Shown here one piece after another: positions 22,523 to 34,658 of a DNA stretch of 64,000 nucleotides. Every line of letters starts with the position of its first letter. The first letter of the stretch is position 1. Under the pieces are notes generated by a model, which searched no databases, was not told the DNA's origin, and saw nothing but the letters and a program-made list of their open reading frames with translations. Made by a program: the position numbers and the translations under genes. The DNA comes from Heterostelium album PN500 (lineage: Eukaryota; Evosea; Eumycetozoa; Acytosteliales; Acytosteliaceae): contig NW_008805072.1 in the NCBI RefSeq assembly GCF_000004825.1, positions 1,060,435 through 1,124,434 of the forward strand, read 5' to 3'.

Positions 22523-24624
22523 ATGATGGATAGAGTACCTTCGTTGTCATCGTCATCATTATTGTCTAGTACACTACCACCTAATTCGTTGTTTTCTCTG
22601 TTCAGTTCATTGTCTGCAAGTAAGGAACAACATGGAGCAGTTGGATCACTTACAGGTGGAAATGTAGCTAGTAGTAACACTGCTGCTGGTGGTGTTGCAT
22701 CCTCTGGTACAACAAGCAGCGGCAGCAGCAGCAGTGGAGGTGGTGCACCGGGAGTTACCGCTAGTTCACAATCATCGAGTACAACTACCACCACCATCAA
22801 TCTGAATGTGTCACTCGATAGCAAAGAGGAAGAGAAAGAGTGTTCCTATATCATCATGGAGATAGACAAAGGCATTAGATCGAGCAATCTCGGTGACCAA
22901 GTGGAATCGATCATGTTTTACAGTCAGTTGATTCGCTATCATCCAACGACGATGGTGGTGACATCGATTATCATCAAGCTTGCCGACATCTTTAGGAACT
23001 GTAGTAACATCGTTCGCTATCGTATCTTGAAGGTGTTTCAAGAGTGCTCTACAGAGGTACATCGTTTGTCAAACATCGATGAGGTGTTGAAGCGAATTCA
23101 CTCAGTGACACTGTCGAACGATCCTCTGGCAAGAGCACTCGCTCTCCGAGTTCTAGGTTCGGTTCCACATCTGATTGCCGACAAGCTGTATGTGCATCAT
23201 ACGATACGTACATCGATGCAGACACACGACGAAGTAGAGGCAGATGCCAACTATTTCGTGATGGATCGACTCTGTGAAGTGTCGCCAGTCTTCTCTGACA
23301 GTATCATCGAGAAGATCAACACGATAATTCAAACCATAGAGACACCACCAATTACCAAACTTAAATATACAAGATTATTTAGACATATGCATCATAATCA
23401 TTTAATATCAAATCAAGTAAAGTATAAAAATTATATATAAATTATTATTATTATAACTAGTTAGTGGTCAATTACTAATTTTATTGTTATTATTATGTTA
23501 ACATAGTCAAGATCAATGTTAATAGAGTTATTAGATTTATATCCATCTGTAGTACAAGTAACATTGATATTAGATACTTTGAATACATTGGCATTAAAAC
23601 ATAGATTATATGTTAATGAGCATGTATGTAATCTTTAAATTGACAAAATAAGATAGTTAACTAACTTTACTTTTTATACATCTTTTATGATAATTATTTA
23701 CAGATTACATTTTTAATTAATTATATTTCTAAAGATCCAAGAATCAAAGTTAAACTTACAGGATTGAAATGTTTACAACGATTAGCTAAATCATCACCTC
23801 ATTCCATATACCCATTCAAAGTAAGTAGTAGTTAACTATTATCTAATTTTAATCATTAGATTTTTAAATATATAGATTTATTAATAATTTGTTTATAACT
23901 CATAATAAATAGAATCTATTTGAAATGTTAAAAGAACCAAACCAAAACTATAATAATTTATTAAGATATCATTGTCTAAGTTTGATTTCATTATTATCAA
24001 CGGTTCAGTACGATTCAGTATTGGCAGATCAACAGTACATAGATCTACTCTTTGAGTATTGTATGCATTCCTCTCAGCGATTATCAGAACAATCCGTTGA
24101 AATCATAACAAATTTACTATTGGAGCAAAACAATGACCAAAATCAAACATTATGTATGTTTATATATAATTATTATTCTTTAATATGATATTTAACACTT
24201 TTTATTTAACTATTAATATAAATCATTTATCATTATTGTTATTAGTTAATAGATATATTGATACAATCTGTAATATTCTGTCAAATATAAATCAACTACA
24301 ACAACAACAATATAATAATCAATCATTTAAAGAATCAAAGTTATTGACATCGATAATCAACTTTTTAAAGAGATATCCACAGTATAGCCAAGAGATAACA
24401 GGTACAATGATATCACTATTTGGCAAGCTATCGAATGACTCTATGAGATGTCTGTTACACTGTATATCTATTTATATTCCATATTGTAAAGCATCGGTTC
24501 ATTCTCATCTCGATACACTTTTAACACAGCTTACAACTCTCATTCACCCAACAACATCTATAAATGATTCAAAATTGATAGTAAGTATAATCATAAATCA
24601 AATCAAATTAACTTGAATTCATAC

Positions 24625-24662
<38 letters not shown>

Positions 24663-25705
24663 TATTATATCTTTTTAGATGTCCATATTTATAACTATAT
24701 TTAGAGCATATGATGAATACTTTGATTTGATACCAAAGATTACAGATAGTTTGTTACCACCTATAGAACAACTCGTGTTGGTACCCGGTTATCAATGGTG
24801 TTGCTATCAACTTGCAAAGCAATCGCAACGGCATGGTTTCCACTTGATAGCAAAGTCAATCTACAGTGTACTCATCAACAGAGTTGATACTGAATCAAAC
24901 TATTTCTGGTTACAATCACTTCTCTCCATTGCAAATATTGAGTACTCAATCGCATCCGGTCAAAGTATTACTCCACTCTTGGCAGAATGCAACACAACTT
25001 TATTATCATTCAAAGTATGTTACTACTAAATCATTAACATGATATCATTTTAATGATTACTATTTCATTAACAGCTATAAATTAACTCTTATTATTCGTT
25101 TCTTATCATTATATTTTTAGGCAAGTTGTAGTCATAGTGAGAAATCAATTATATTTCAAGAACAATACATTCAACAAAGAGAACAGTATCTATATAACCT
25201 ATTGAATCTCAAATTGTTTTTGGTTCAAAATAGTGGAGAGCTTGGTTCTGCTGTATCGACTCGTGTTAGTGCAACACTCTCAAAGAAACTACTGCAATTC
25301 CAAACTCTGGCAAAGCAATTCTCCCAATTCATATCAAAGTTGTTCCCGTCATCTTTCCGTCACTTGGAATGCAAAGAGTTGCAAGAAGCCAAGTCCATTC
25401 TGGAGACCTATAGTATCTCTTGTAATTTGATTGTCTATTTTTTGAATAACGCCTACTTCAATGGACAAGATCTCTCTACCAACCATAATAGCAATCAGAG
25501 TGATAACAATAACATATTTGGGTCTGCAAGTATTGACAGTTTAGTCGAAAGATTCCCACTCTATAAAATTTGTAAATATCTATTCCAACAGTTCCAACAA
25601 CAACTTTCAGCAAACGGTGTAATACCATTCCTTTGTGATTCAATAGATATTCTATTATCAATTCCTGCCAACTATCCTTCACAATTCTTTACTCAAATAT
25701 ATTAA
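22523..25705 (+). CDS. ints7: Integrator complex subunit 7
   Basis: Seven exons: 22523-23416, 23507-23623, 23704-23820, 23913-24153, 24246-24580, 24679-25014 and 25121-25705, all GT...AG and in phase, giving 874 residues. After a Ser/Gly/Thr-rich N-terminus of about 110 residues, the sequence follows INTS7. MEIDKGIRSSNLGDQVESI matches the family start, and KLADIFRNCSN, SNDPLARALALRVLGS and LFRHMHHNHLI follow. Later come KLTGLKCLQRLAK and YQWCCYQLAKQSQRHGFHLI. The protein is an alpha-helical-repeat scaffold of the nuclear Integrator complex, which cleaves nascent snRNA and terminates promoter-proximal transcription. It is shorter than human INTS7 (962) and lacks an obvious counterpart of the human C-terminal beta-rich end. 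G+C is high in exon 1 and low in the small exons. Confidence 0.9.
24625..24661. repeat. (TAA)n microsatellite in an INTS7 intron
   Basis: About twelve TAA units lie in intron 5, just upstream of the acceptor at 24677-24678. Simple-sequence repeat with no sign of function. Confidence 0.8.
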
Positions 25706-25905
25706 ATAAATAATAAACAAAAATATATAAGTAATAATGTATTCCTCTTATGGTTGTCTTGTAAGTCGGTGGTTATGGTTTATGGAGATTAAAATCTAAT
25801 CAAAGCCAGTAATTTATCTTAAGGTTATTTACGAACAAAAATATAAAACAAAATTGTTTCTTTTCAATTGGAATAAACCATAAAATTAAATTATTCTTTA
25901 TTAAA

Positions 25906-26551
25906 TTATTCTTTTTTCAATTGGTTTTGGCTATTAATATAATTTGAAAGGAGAGAATTTACACTTAAATGAATTGGTAAACCTGGGTAGTTTAATTTAA
26001 ATACATATGAAAATCCATTATTTAGAAAAATTGTCCAAATTGTCCAATTCGGATCTAAATATAGATCTGTAATATCTTTAAAGGGAATTATAATATTTTT
26101 GTTTTTTTTTGATTTGTTTTTAAAATTCTTTTCAACAACTACTAAACTGTGAGCAAAGATTCTAATTTCCCTAGTAAAATTTTGGCTCTCACATTTTAAC
26201 TGTAGAAAAATAATAATTAATAAATGAATAATATTTTAATTTTTTTTGAACATACTTCAGCATTAAATCTAATGTAATCAATTACTATTTCTGGAGTCCA
26301 AATTAGAGCCATTAATGGTTGTAAAACTTGATTACTCTTTTTTTTCTTTCGATTTTTGCATCACTTAATCTTCTTGATAAACCCATTGGTAATTGTGAAC
26401 TATTATTTGGGAATTCAAAATTCTCTTCAAAACAATTTGGGACATCTTGATTATTGGTATATGTATATGATTGGATATCTTGCAAATCTATTACATAGTG
26501 TATAGATTTAATTTTTTTCATTTTCTTTATTAAAGAATTTTTAAAAGTCAT
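25906..26551 (-). CDS. Small protein of unknown function, possible frame slip
   Basis: Exons 26551-26256 and 26199-25906 (donor GTATG, acceptor CTACAG), about 196 residues. The first part is basic, then polar (DVPNCFEENFEFPNN). A run of eight A/T bases near 26338 separates it from a well-formed continuation in another frame (LQPLMALIWTPEIVIDYIRF). Exon 2 follows with alternating hydrophobic residues (REIRIFAHSLVVVEK, WTIWTIFLNNGFSYVFKL). The frame change at a homopolymer looks like a one-base sequence error. No signal peptide or known motif. It converges on INTS7, with 200 bp between stops. Confidence 0.5.
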
Positions 26552-27053
26552 ATTAGAATACTATATAAATATATAATTAATTTTATTTGAATGGTCTAAA
26601 TTAATTGCAGTGATTATTAGGTTGTTTTTATATCATTGGTTTGTTTTTAAGTTGATATATAAGTTTTTTTAAGTTGGAACTTTTAAACCAATCTTAACCT
26701 CAGATCTCTTCTTCTTCGATCATCATAATCTTCTGAACATGTTCAAAATATTCAACTTTGATCATTTTTAAAGAGTTTGTGAATAATGTGTTTAATAAAA
26801 GAAGTTAAAAATTACACTACACAACCAACTTGAATTATCAATGGGATAAAGTTACACCCACAGTGTTATATTGTTTTTTAATTAACACCATTTTTTGATT
26901 GGATCATATTGGTTTATTATTGGTGTTTGAAATTAAAATATATTAATTATATTAGGGGTTGATTTTTTAAATTAAAATGTCCATTATAATTTACTAATTA
27001 ATAAGAAATTGTTTATTTACGAGAATTATTAATTAGTTTTATTAATATATAGA
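26552..27053. promoter_or_regulatory. Bidirectional spacer
   Basis: 502 bp, A/T-rich, between a minus-strand unknown and the CoA ligase. A CT-rich patch occurs near 26705-26720. No gene is seen. Confidence 0.35.
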
Positions 27054-28817
27054 ATGCCAAACTTTTATATAAATAAAAAAAAAACAAAAAGCTTAAATTA
27101 TATCTTTTCTACTTATCAAGATATAAAAATTCCAAACAGTTCATTACCTGATCTTATTTTGGAAAGTTATCAAAATGATAAAGAGAGAATATTTCATGTT
27201 AATGGAGTTACTCATAAAGAGTATACCGGTGAAATGATGCACAATTTAATAATAAAAGTAAGTAAATTATATTTCTACCAAAACAAAAAAAAAAAAACTA
27301 ATTATTTTAAAATAGTTTGCAAAATGTTTAAATGATCTTGGTTTCAGAAAAGGAGATGTAATTGGAATCATTTTACCTTCTGTAATTGAGTATCATTACA
27401 TAATAAATGCAATTTTGTTAATAGGTTGTATTGCTTCACCTATTTCACCTGATTCAAAACCAGAAGATATTAAAAACACCATTGCAAATTTACATCCTAA
27501 ATGTTTGATCACTTACTCCAATGTTGCACAAGGTAAAATAAAACAACTCAAGAATTTATTACCAACTTTAAATGATATCATTGTCATTGACGAGGAAGAA
27601 GAAGGTGTTTCTCTAAATCTACAAAAATTAATACACCAATCCAACGGAAAGGTAAGGTTATAAAATTTAATTTTTATTTAGAAATATTATTTTAATTTTT
27701 TTTATAAAAGTATATCAAAGTAGAGTTTGACCAAAAGAAAGATATAGCAATAGTTCCTTTTTCTTCTGGAACCTCTGGACTACACAAAGGTGTTCTCCTC
27801 TCACATTTCAATTTGGTTGCGAATGTACTCCAAGGTATAGAATGTGAAAAAAGATTCTATGAAAAGGATTCAGTTTTTCTTGGATGTACTCCTTTTTTCC
27901 ATATTTATGGCTTGACAATGTTGGTTTTATTACCTGTCATTTCCAAAGTGAAAACCATTGTCATTCCAAGATTTAATCTTCAAATCTTTTTAGAGTTAAT
28001 ACAGAGATATAAGGCTACGATGGCATATGTCGTTCCTCCTGTAATTGTTATGCTTGGAAAGAGCAAGATTGTCAATGATTATGATCTCAGTAGTTTGAAA
28101 GTTTTATTCAGCGGTTCTGCTCCATTATCAAATCTCGTAGAACAAAGTATAAATGAACGGTTCCAAGGAAAGATTAAAATCAAACAAGCCTATGGATTGA
28201 CTGAAACAAGTCCTATCGCAATGGTCAATCCATCAGATAACATTAAAGTTGGTTCAGCTGGTAAATTGGTTTCAAACATGATTGCAAAGGTGATATCGAT
28301 TGAAGATAAATCGATTTTAGGAGTGAGAGAAGTTGGTGAAATATGCTTGGCTGGTCCAAATATAATGATTGGTTATCACAATAACCAAGAAGCAACAAAG
28401 AACACAATAGATTCAGAAGGATTCCTACATACTGGAGATATAGGATATGTTGATGAAGATGGTTACTTCTATATAACAGATAGAATCAAAGAGTTGATCA
28501 AGGTGAAAGGATATCAAGTTCCACCAGCAGAGTTGGAAGGTGTTCTAATGAAGAATTCAGAGATCTTGGATTGTTGTGTCATTGGAATCGATGATTTTGA
28601 ACATGGTGAACTACCAAGAGCCTATGTAGTCAAGAAAGAAAACTCAACCCTAACTGAAAAAGATATTCATTCCTATGTAGATAATCATGTTATCCACTAC
28701 AAGAGATTGAAAGGTGGAATTGAATTTGTAGAATCAATTCCAAGAAATGCAGCTGGTAAGCTACTTCGAAGAGAATTGAGAATTAGATACAAAGAATCAA
28801 AGAAATCAAAATTATAA
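27054..28817 (+). CDS. Peroxisomal 4-coumarate-CoA ligase-like acyl-CoA synthetase
   Basis: Exons 27054-27257, 27316-27651 and 27711-28817, 548 residues. It is an adenylate-forming (ANL) enzyme that joins a carboxylic acid to CoA through an acyl-AMP. Landmarks: the P-loop FSSGTSGLHKGV (about residues 197-208), QAYGLTETSP, GYHNNQEATKNTI, HTGDIGYVDEDGYFYITDR, ELIKVKGYQVPPAELE, and the C-terminal catalytic Lys in NAAGKLLRREL. The chain ends SKKSKL, so its last three residues SKL are a canonical PTS1 signal and I place it in peroxisomes. The substrate is not evident: 4CL-like enzymes act on cinnamates, fatty acids and related acids. It converges tail to tail with Nop2, only 35 bp apart. Confidence 0.93.
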
Positions 28818-28852
28818 AAAAAAATGCTATTGTTAAAATATTATTAAATTAT

Positions 28853-30900
28853 TTATTTCTTTGGATTTGGTTTCTTTGCAGCAAATTTAACATATCTATT
28901 CTTTCCTTTCGATTTCTTATTACTGTTGTTGTTGGCGTTTGCCTTATTATTATTATTGTTTTTGTTTTTCTTTGAATTTTGTTGATTCTTATTGTTGTTG
29001 TTGTTGTTGTTGTTGCTGTTGTTATTCTTTTTATTTTCTGATCCACTTGAACTAGATGATTCTTCTTCATCATCGGATTCAACTTTTTGTCTCTTATTTT
29101 TCTCATCTCCTGGAATTTCGTTGGAGAGTTTCTTGAATTTGGCAACATAGAAACCATCCATGTTGTGTGTATGTGGGTAGAAACGCTTGGTAAGGATAAG
29201 ATTTGGATTGAAACGTTGTTCTCTGTAGTTGGTGAAACCTTGTACACCAAATTCAATGGAGGTATCTACGAGTTGGACATGACGCTTCTTGAGAGCATAG
29301 TCGACGACGGCTTCGTTCTCTTCGACGGTGAGCGAACAAGTAGAATAGACAATGATACCACCGGTCTTGGAGTTGGCATCGACGGAATCGATGGCATGCA
29401 AGATCAGTTCCTTTTGGATATGTGTACACTTGGTGACGTCACGCTCACTCTTTGTCATCTTGATCTGTTGGTCTTTAGCAATGACACCGAGACCTACACA
29501 TGGAGCATCGACCAACACACGGTCGAATCCACCCATACGCGAAGGATATTCACGACCGTCCAAATTGGAAACAACGGTATTACGCACACCCAAACGATGG
29601 ATATTGGCAACTAGTGATCTCATACGCTCTTTGTTGATATCGTTGGCAACCAAGACACCGGTGTTCTTCATGAGCGATGCGATATAAGTGGTTTTACCAC
29701 CGGGAGATGCGCACATATCGAGAACACGTTCTCCAGGTTGTGGCTCCAAAGCCAACACTGGCAAGAATGAAGATGCCGACTGTTGGATGTAGTGACCGGC
29801 CAAGTACTCGGGGGTGGCACCAATAGCGACTTGAGAATCGTAGATTGTCAAACCGACTTGTGACCACTTGATTGGCTCGAGATGGACACCTCTGGTAGAG
29901 AGAACGTCAGCCAAATCCTTTCTCTTGGTCTTCAGGGTGTTGGTACGGATGGTGAGTGGACGTTGAGTTTCGTTGGCTTCGAGGAACTCCAAAGTCTCCG
30001 AGACATTGAAGATCTTCAAAAAGACATCGACCAACCACGAAGAATATCCAAAGTAGGTAGCCATATCCTCACGAAGTCTGTGCATATATTGCTCACGGGT
30101 GATACCTTCTTTACGCTCCGCCTTGAAGTTCTCCAAAATCTTGATATTGTCTTTGATTCTCTGGTAGACGGTTTGAAGATCTACACCCAACAGTTCCTTT
30201 CTAATCTCTTGACCCGATGGGAAGAATCAGTGGATCCTCTTCGTCCAAGTGCTCAGAGTGAATGGCACTCTCTTGAATTTCTCTAAGATTCTCTCTTTCC
30301 ATCTCTTCTTTTTTCTGTGTTGTTCTTCTGCTCTCCTCTTCGAATTCATTCAACTCATCTTCATCGGAATCTTCGTCATCGTCTTCACGAGTTCTCTTTG
30401 ATCCAGCTTGTACCAACCATGATTTATTTTGATCGGAAATTGTCTTTGCTTTTGAATTGAAATCTTCATCTTCTTCTTCTTCATCATCATCATCATCACT
30501 ATCGTCATCTTCTTCTTCTTCATCACTATCTATTAACCTAAAGTTAATGTTTAAAATTAATATAAACTAATTTGATTTTATATAATATAATAATAATTTA
30601 CTTTTTCTTTAAATTTGGATGATTTTCAATATCGTTATCTTCTTGATCGTCTTCAGAATCCAATTCCAACTCTTCGTCATCTTCGGACTCTTCTGATTCT
30701 TCGACTACTGGTTGTTTCTTCTTTGAGGCAACTGGTTTCTTTGATACTGGTGTAGTTGGTTTTTGTGGAACCTTCTTTGTAGTAGCAGCAGCAGTAGTCT
30801 TTGTAGCAGTTGGTTTAGCAACTGGTTTCTCTTCTGGTTTTCTACTTCCAACTACCTTTCTAGTTGGAGTTCTCTTTCCTGTTAATTTATTATCTACCAT
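28853..30900 (-). CDS. nop2: Nucleolar rRNA (cytosine-5) methyltransferase Nop2
   Basis: Exon 1 is 30900-30602 and exon 2 is 30537-28853. Exon 1 encodes a Lys/Pro/Thr-rich, then acidic, N-terminus; exon 2 continues the acidic tract (DSDEEEEDDD) into the family-specific DLQTVYQRIKDNI region. The catalytic domain shows PLTIRTNTLK, IGATPEYLAGHYIQQSAS, the SAM-binding CASPGGKTTYIASL, VDAPCVGLGVIAKD and STCSLTVEENEAVVDYAL. The two catalytic cysteines of the RsmB/Nop2 class are present. Nop2 makes m5C in 25S-type rRNA and is needed for large-subunit maturation. The frame slips by one base near 30207-30212 at a CCC run, between LILP and SGQEIRKELL. In an otherwise intact essential gene this looks like a sequence error. 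The Asn/Lys-rich tail is low complexity. Confidence 0.92.
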
Positions 30901-31520
30901 TTTTTTTTTGTAAATATGTATATTGATATAAATAGATAATAAATAAAAAAAGAAAATAAATATAAATATATAAGAAAATATAAAATAACAATCGACTTTT
31001 TTTTTGAGTATTTTGATTCGAATGATTTAAATAAAAATTGAAAAAAATTAAATAAAAATTTAAAAAAAAACGACGAACGACAAAATTTCAAATGCAATTA
31101 ATTTTTGGTAAAAAAATAAAAAGATTGTGTTGAGATCATCAAAATGGAATAAGATTCCTTTCCAATGATCATTCTATCATTTTATTTATTTATTAATGAC
31201 TAATAAAAGAGTCAAAAAAATATTTTATTTATACAAATACATTAAATTTATACAGTTTGGTTTGAAAGAATGGTGCAAAAAAACTATGTACATAAAAAGG
31301 AAAACTAAATTCCAACTAAAAGTGATGCCTTATCTTATTTGATTAACCAAAGTTAATTTTGGTTCAATTACAAAAAAATATATAGGAAAAAGAGCGCTGA
31401 GATGTATATAAATATATATAGTTGTATACGCTATTGTGAATATGCTGATATTGCGTTTTGTTTTGTGTGTTGTTGCTAAACATTAAATAAAAATGTAGGA
31501 GATGTTGTTTTCTGTTGTTT
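30901..31520. other. Spacer between Nop2 and the RING gene
   Basis: 620 bp, A/T-rich, with an A/T leader just upstream of the Nop2 start. Small open frames on the minus strand are hydrophobic and A/T-driven and are not called. Confidence 0.35.
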
Positions 31521-33131
31521 CTATTTGGAGGTATCGTTATAACATGGTAATCCATCAATTGGACAGTTGGTAGAGGACTTTGACAGCCAATTGGTAATAC
31601 ATGGTGTATGGAATAGATGTTTACATTTCGGTAGTATTGTAATGGGTTCGTTCTCTTCGAAATCCAGTAGACAGACCACGCACGATGGACACAGTTGTTT
31701 GTGAGTGTCGTTGAATTTGTCGGTGGGAAGTGAACGCACTATATGTTGTGGCACCGTTTTGGGTTTGACAGTGCTATCGAGGAGCAATAGAATATCATAG
31801 TCCTCCGAAGTTATCTCACGCGTCTGTATATCATTGATTTGCGACTGTGTCAGTGGCGAAAATGAGTTGGTGGCGGTGGTGGCCACTGTGGAGTGCGAAG
31901 ACGACACATTCCTATGAAATGTGGAGAATCTGCCGTAGTGCGATGAGTTCATGTGCAGCGGATGTCTCTCGAATCTAAGGGTGTCAATATCAGACAGTTC
32001 GTCCTCGTCAGAGTCTTCGTCTTCAAAGTTATCGTCGTCGTCGTCGTCCTCTTCTTCGTCTTCGTAGTCGTGGAGTTCGAGGTCGGTCTTTGTTTTTTCA
32101 GGTTCTTCTTCTAGTACTCCCTCGTCAGAGTCACTAAACGTTTCAATGTCGATTGCTTGATAGTCCTGTCCTTCTTCTTCTTCCTCCTCCTCCTGGTATT
32201 CCTCTTGATGTTGGAATTCTTCCTCTTCTATCTCTTGATTATGTGGAAGGGTATGATCTTCCTCCTCTTCCTCTTCAATATCGATGTTGTCAGTTGGGAT
32301 CACAATTCCTAGATCCTCTTCCTCCTCCAACTCTAAATGTGAATGTTGTTGATATCCAAATTGATACGATTCTTCTTCTTCTTCTTCTTCTTCTTGGTGT
32401 TGTTGATACTGTTGTTCTTCTTGATGATTCAATGATGTCTCTAGTTGATTATTATATCGTTGTTGTTGTTGATGATGATGCTTATTGTTTTCGAAAAGTG
32501 GACTTTTAAAGAATCTACTTCTCCTAAGTTTTCTTCGATTGTTATGAAATTTCTTAAAGCAATTATTACTATTATTATTGAATGAATTTACTGACAATGA
32601 TGAATTCCAATTTGATTTATAATAATGATTATTATTACCTGTGAAATTATTATTATTATATTGATTGTTATTATTATTATGTGTATTATTATGTACAAAA
32701 GAATATGAATTTGTAGTAGTTGTTGTAGTGGTGGTCGTAGTTGTATTACTGATTTCTGAATTGTTATTATTATTATTTTCACTATTGTAAAGAATATTAT
32801 TTATAATGTTACGTCTTCTTAATAATCTTCTAGCTCTAACTCTGGCTTTTTTATTATAAGTATGGCTATTGTAATTGTGGTTATTCAATTTGGTATTTTT
32901 ATTATTATTAAATTTATTATTTTTTTTAACCTGGTGTTGTTGTAGATAGAAATTATTATTATTATTGTTGTTGTTGTTGGTACCATTATTATTGTTATTA
33001 TTATTATTATTATAGTGGTGGCAACCATGGTGGTTATAACCATAAGTATTTACATTATTATTATTGCTATTGTATGGTTGGTATCGATGAATATTATTGA
33101 GGTGATTTGCACCTCTTGTAGCAGTGAACAT
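31521..33131 (-). CDS. RING-H2 finger protein, likely E3 ubiquitin ligase
   Basis: Single exon, about 536 residues. The start is taken at 33131 (context GGAAATG); an in-frame ATG at 33257 would add a hydrophobic A/T-driven stretch that I think is leader. The N-terminal half is Asn-rich with basic patches ([11 protein letters not shown]), then Gln/Glu and Asp/Glu runs. A C-terminal RING-H2 has all eight ligands: [27 protein letters not shown] and [10 protein letters not shown] fit C-x2-C, C-x1-H-x2-H-x2-C and C-x2-C with an extra upstream Cys. RING-H2 domains recruit E2 enzymes. The acidic centre and basic patch suggest a nuclear protein. No membrane segment is present in the chosen model. Confidence 0.85.
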   Translation of the reverse strand: MFTATRGANHLNNIHRYQPYNSNNNNVNTYGYNHHGCHHYNNNNNNNNNGTNNNNNNNNNFYLQQHQVKKNNKFNNNKNTKLNNHNYNSHTYNKKARVRARRLLRRRNIINNILYNSENNNNNNSEISNTTTTTTTTTTTNSYSFVHNNTHNNNNNQYNNNNFTGNNNHYYKSNWNSSLSVNSFNNNSNNCFKKFHNNRRKLRRSRFFKSPLFENNKHHHQQQQRYNNQLETSLNHQEEQQYQQHQEEEEEEEESYQFGYQQHSHLELEEEEDLGIVIPTDNIDIEEEEEEDHTLPHNQEIEEEEFQHQEEYQEEEEEEEGQDYQAIDIETFSDSDEGVLEEEPEKTKTDLELHDYEDEEEDDDDDDNFEDEDSDEDELSDIDTLRFERHPLHMNSSHYGRFSTFHRNVSSSHSTVATTATNSFSPLTQSQINDIQTREITSEDYDILLLLDSTVKPKTVPQHIVRSLPTDKFNDTHKQLCPSCVVCLLDFEENEPITILPKCKHLFHTPCITNWLSKSSTNCPIDGLPCYNDTSK

Positions 33132-34658
33132 TTCCAAAAACAAAAAAGTAATAAAATATAATTCCAACACAAAATTAACACAATAGATTTTTAAATATTG
33201 TGTTATAGATTGTTTATATTTGGTATGGATATTGGTTAGTTTTATCAATATGAACAAAATTAAAATAGAAATAAGAATATTAAATAGATAGTATTATATA
33301 CAAAGAAATTATATAAAATGTAAATCAATTGATTGATATTGTTGACAATGATTTTGTTAGTTCAAAAGAAAAAAAAAAAACGGTGATTGGTGAAAGTAAA
33401 ATAAGATATGCTATTATAATATATATACAAGTTTTGCTCACAATTATTAATAACCAAAGTGAAATAGTCTGACTTGTCTCTTCTGTCGGCAATTGCAAGA
33501 AATCAATTGGATTGATTGGGTGCCAAACAAGTGTCAAACAAAAAAGAACCAAGAAGTGACAGGAAAATAAAATATAAATTAAATAAATATAAAGAATCAA
33601 AATCAGTTAAGCTTAGAGGTGAATATGATAAGTGATAGAGATAATATTTTATAAAAAGTGGTATAGTGATAGATTGATATTTGTACAAAATATAATAAAA
33701 TTAAAATGATAATGATAATGCTAATAACATCCTATTTTTAAATTTTTAATAAAATTAATTAGTTTGTTGTTGTTCAAATTCAAGTAATTTCATCAATATC
33801 GATAACTTTAGAAGAACTAGTAGTAATGATTGATTGATTGATTGATTGATTGTAGTAATTTACTTACAAATTAACTACTAGGGATCAAAGTGTTTGAAGA
33901 GTTCAATCTATTTAATGATTACTACTACTTTTTAATAAAGTTATATATAAAGTGAGTATAGATATAAATAAATTCTTATTCTTTTATTTTAAATTAGTTA
34001 TATACAATTTTTATTTTATTTTTTATTTTAAACAAGTCTTGTCTTTAATTTAAAACTAAACTTATTATTATTATTATTATTTTATTTTGAAAAAAAACAA
34101 CAATTAAAAATAACAATAGTGAGAATATATATACAATTAAGATAAAAATCTTAAATAAATATTATTTTTATATGAGAAATCTATATTTATATACATTGGT
34201 GTTTACATAATCATTTTTTAAATTGTAAAAAATTGTATTATTACACTTTTGATAATTAAATTGTTTTTTTAATTTATTTTTTTTTTTTTTTGATCAAAGT
34301 GTGTTTGGGTGGGTTCAAGCAATTGCAAATTAAAATTTTTTATAATAAGTTAATTTAATATTCTCTTTTTAAAAAAATAAAAATAATTTTAAATCTTTAG
34401 TTGTTGTTATTATTATATATATTAGAAAAATCTATTGATATGTTTTTATTTTATTTTTTTAATTAATTTTTAATGGTAGATAGAGAGATTTTTTTTTTTT
34501 TTTTTTTTTTTTGAGTTTCAATGTGTTGTTTAATAACAAACGTCGTCTACGACAATCCATTTGAATAGTCACAACACGAATCAAACATATTTTTATACTT
34601 ATAATAGGTATAAAATAGCGACTTATTGACACTCACTCTATTATATTTATAATTTTAA
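33132..34658. promoter_or_regulatory. Bidirectional spacer, 1.5 kb
   Basis: Very A/T-rich DNA between the divergent RING and haspin-like genes. It contains a (TGAT)n repeat (33827-33852), several long T-tracts and a small GC hairpin (GTCGT-CT-ACGAC near 34542). The hydrophobic minus-strand frame at 33325-33600 lacks a convincing start and is not called. Confidence 0.4.
33827..33852. repeat. (TGAT)n microsatellite
   Basis: Six and a half perfect TGAT units lie in the promoter spacer. Confidence 0.9.

Noticed and set aside
30201-30220. Programmed frameshift in Nop2
   Set aside because: No slippery heptamer or structure known for this gene; similar slips in unrelated genes of the window point to sequence error.
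32153-32509. Leu/Pro/Val-rich open frame on the plus strand
   Set aside because: Antisense shadow of the acidic region of the RING-H2 gene.
33325-33600. 91-residue hydrophobic frame on the minus strand
   Set aside because: A/T-driven Ile/Leu/Phe composition, no domain, no convincing start context; typical chance frame in A/T-rich spacer.
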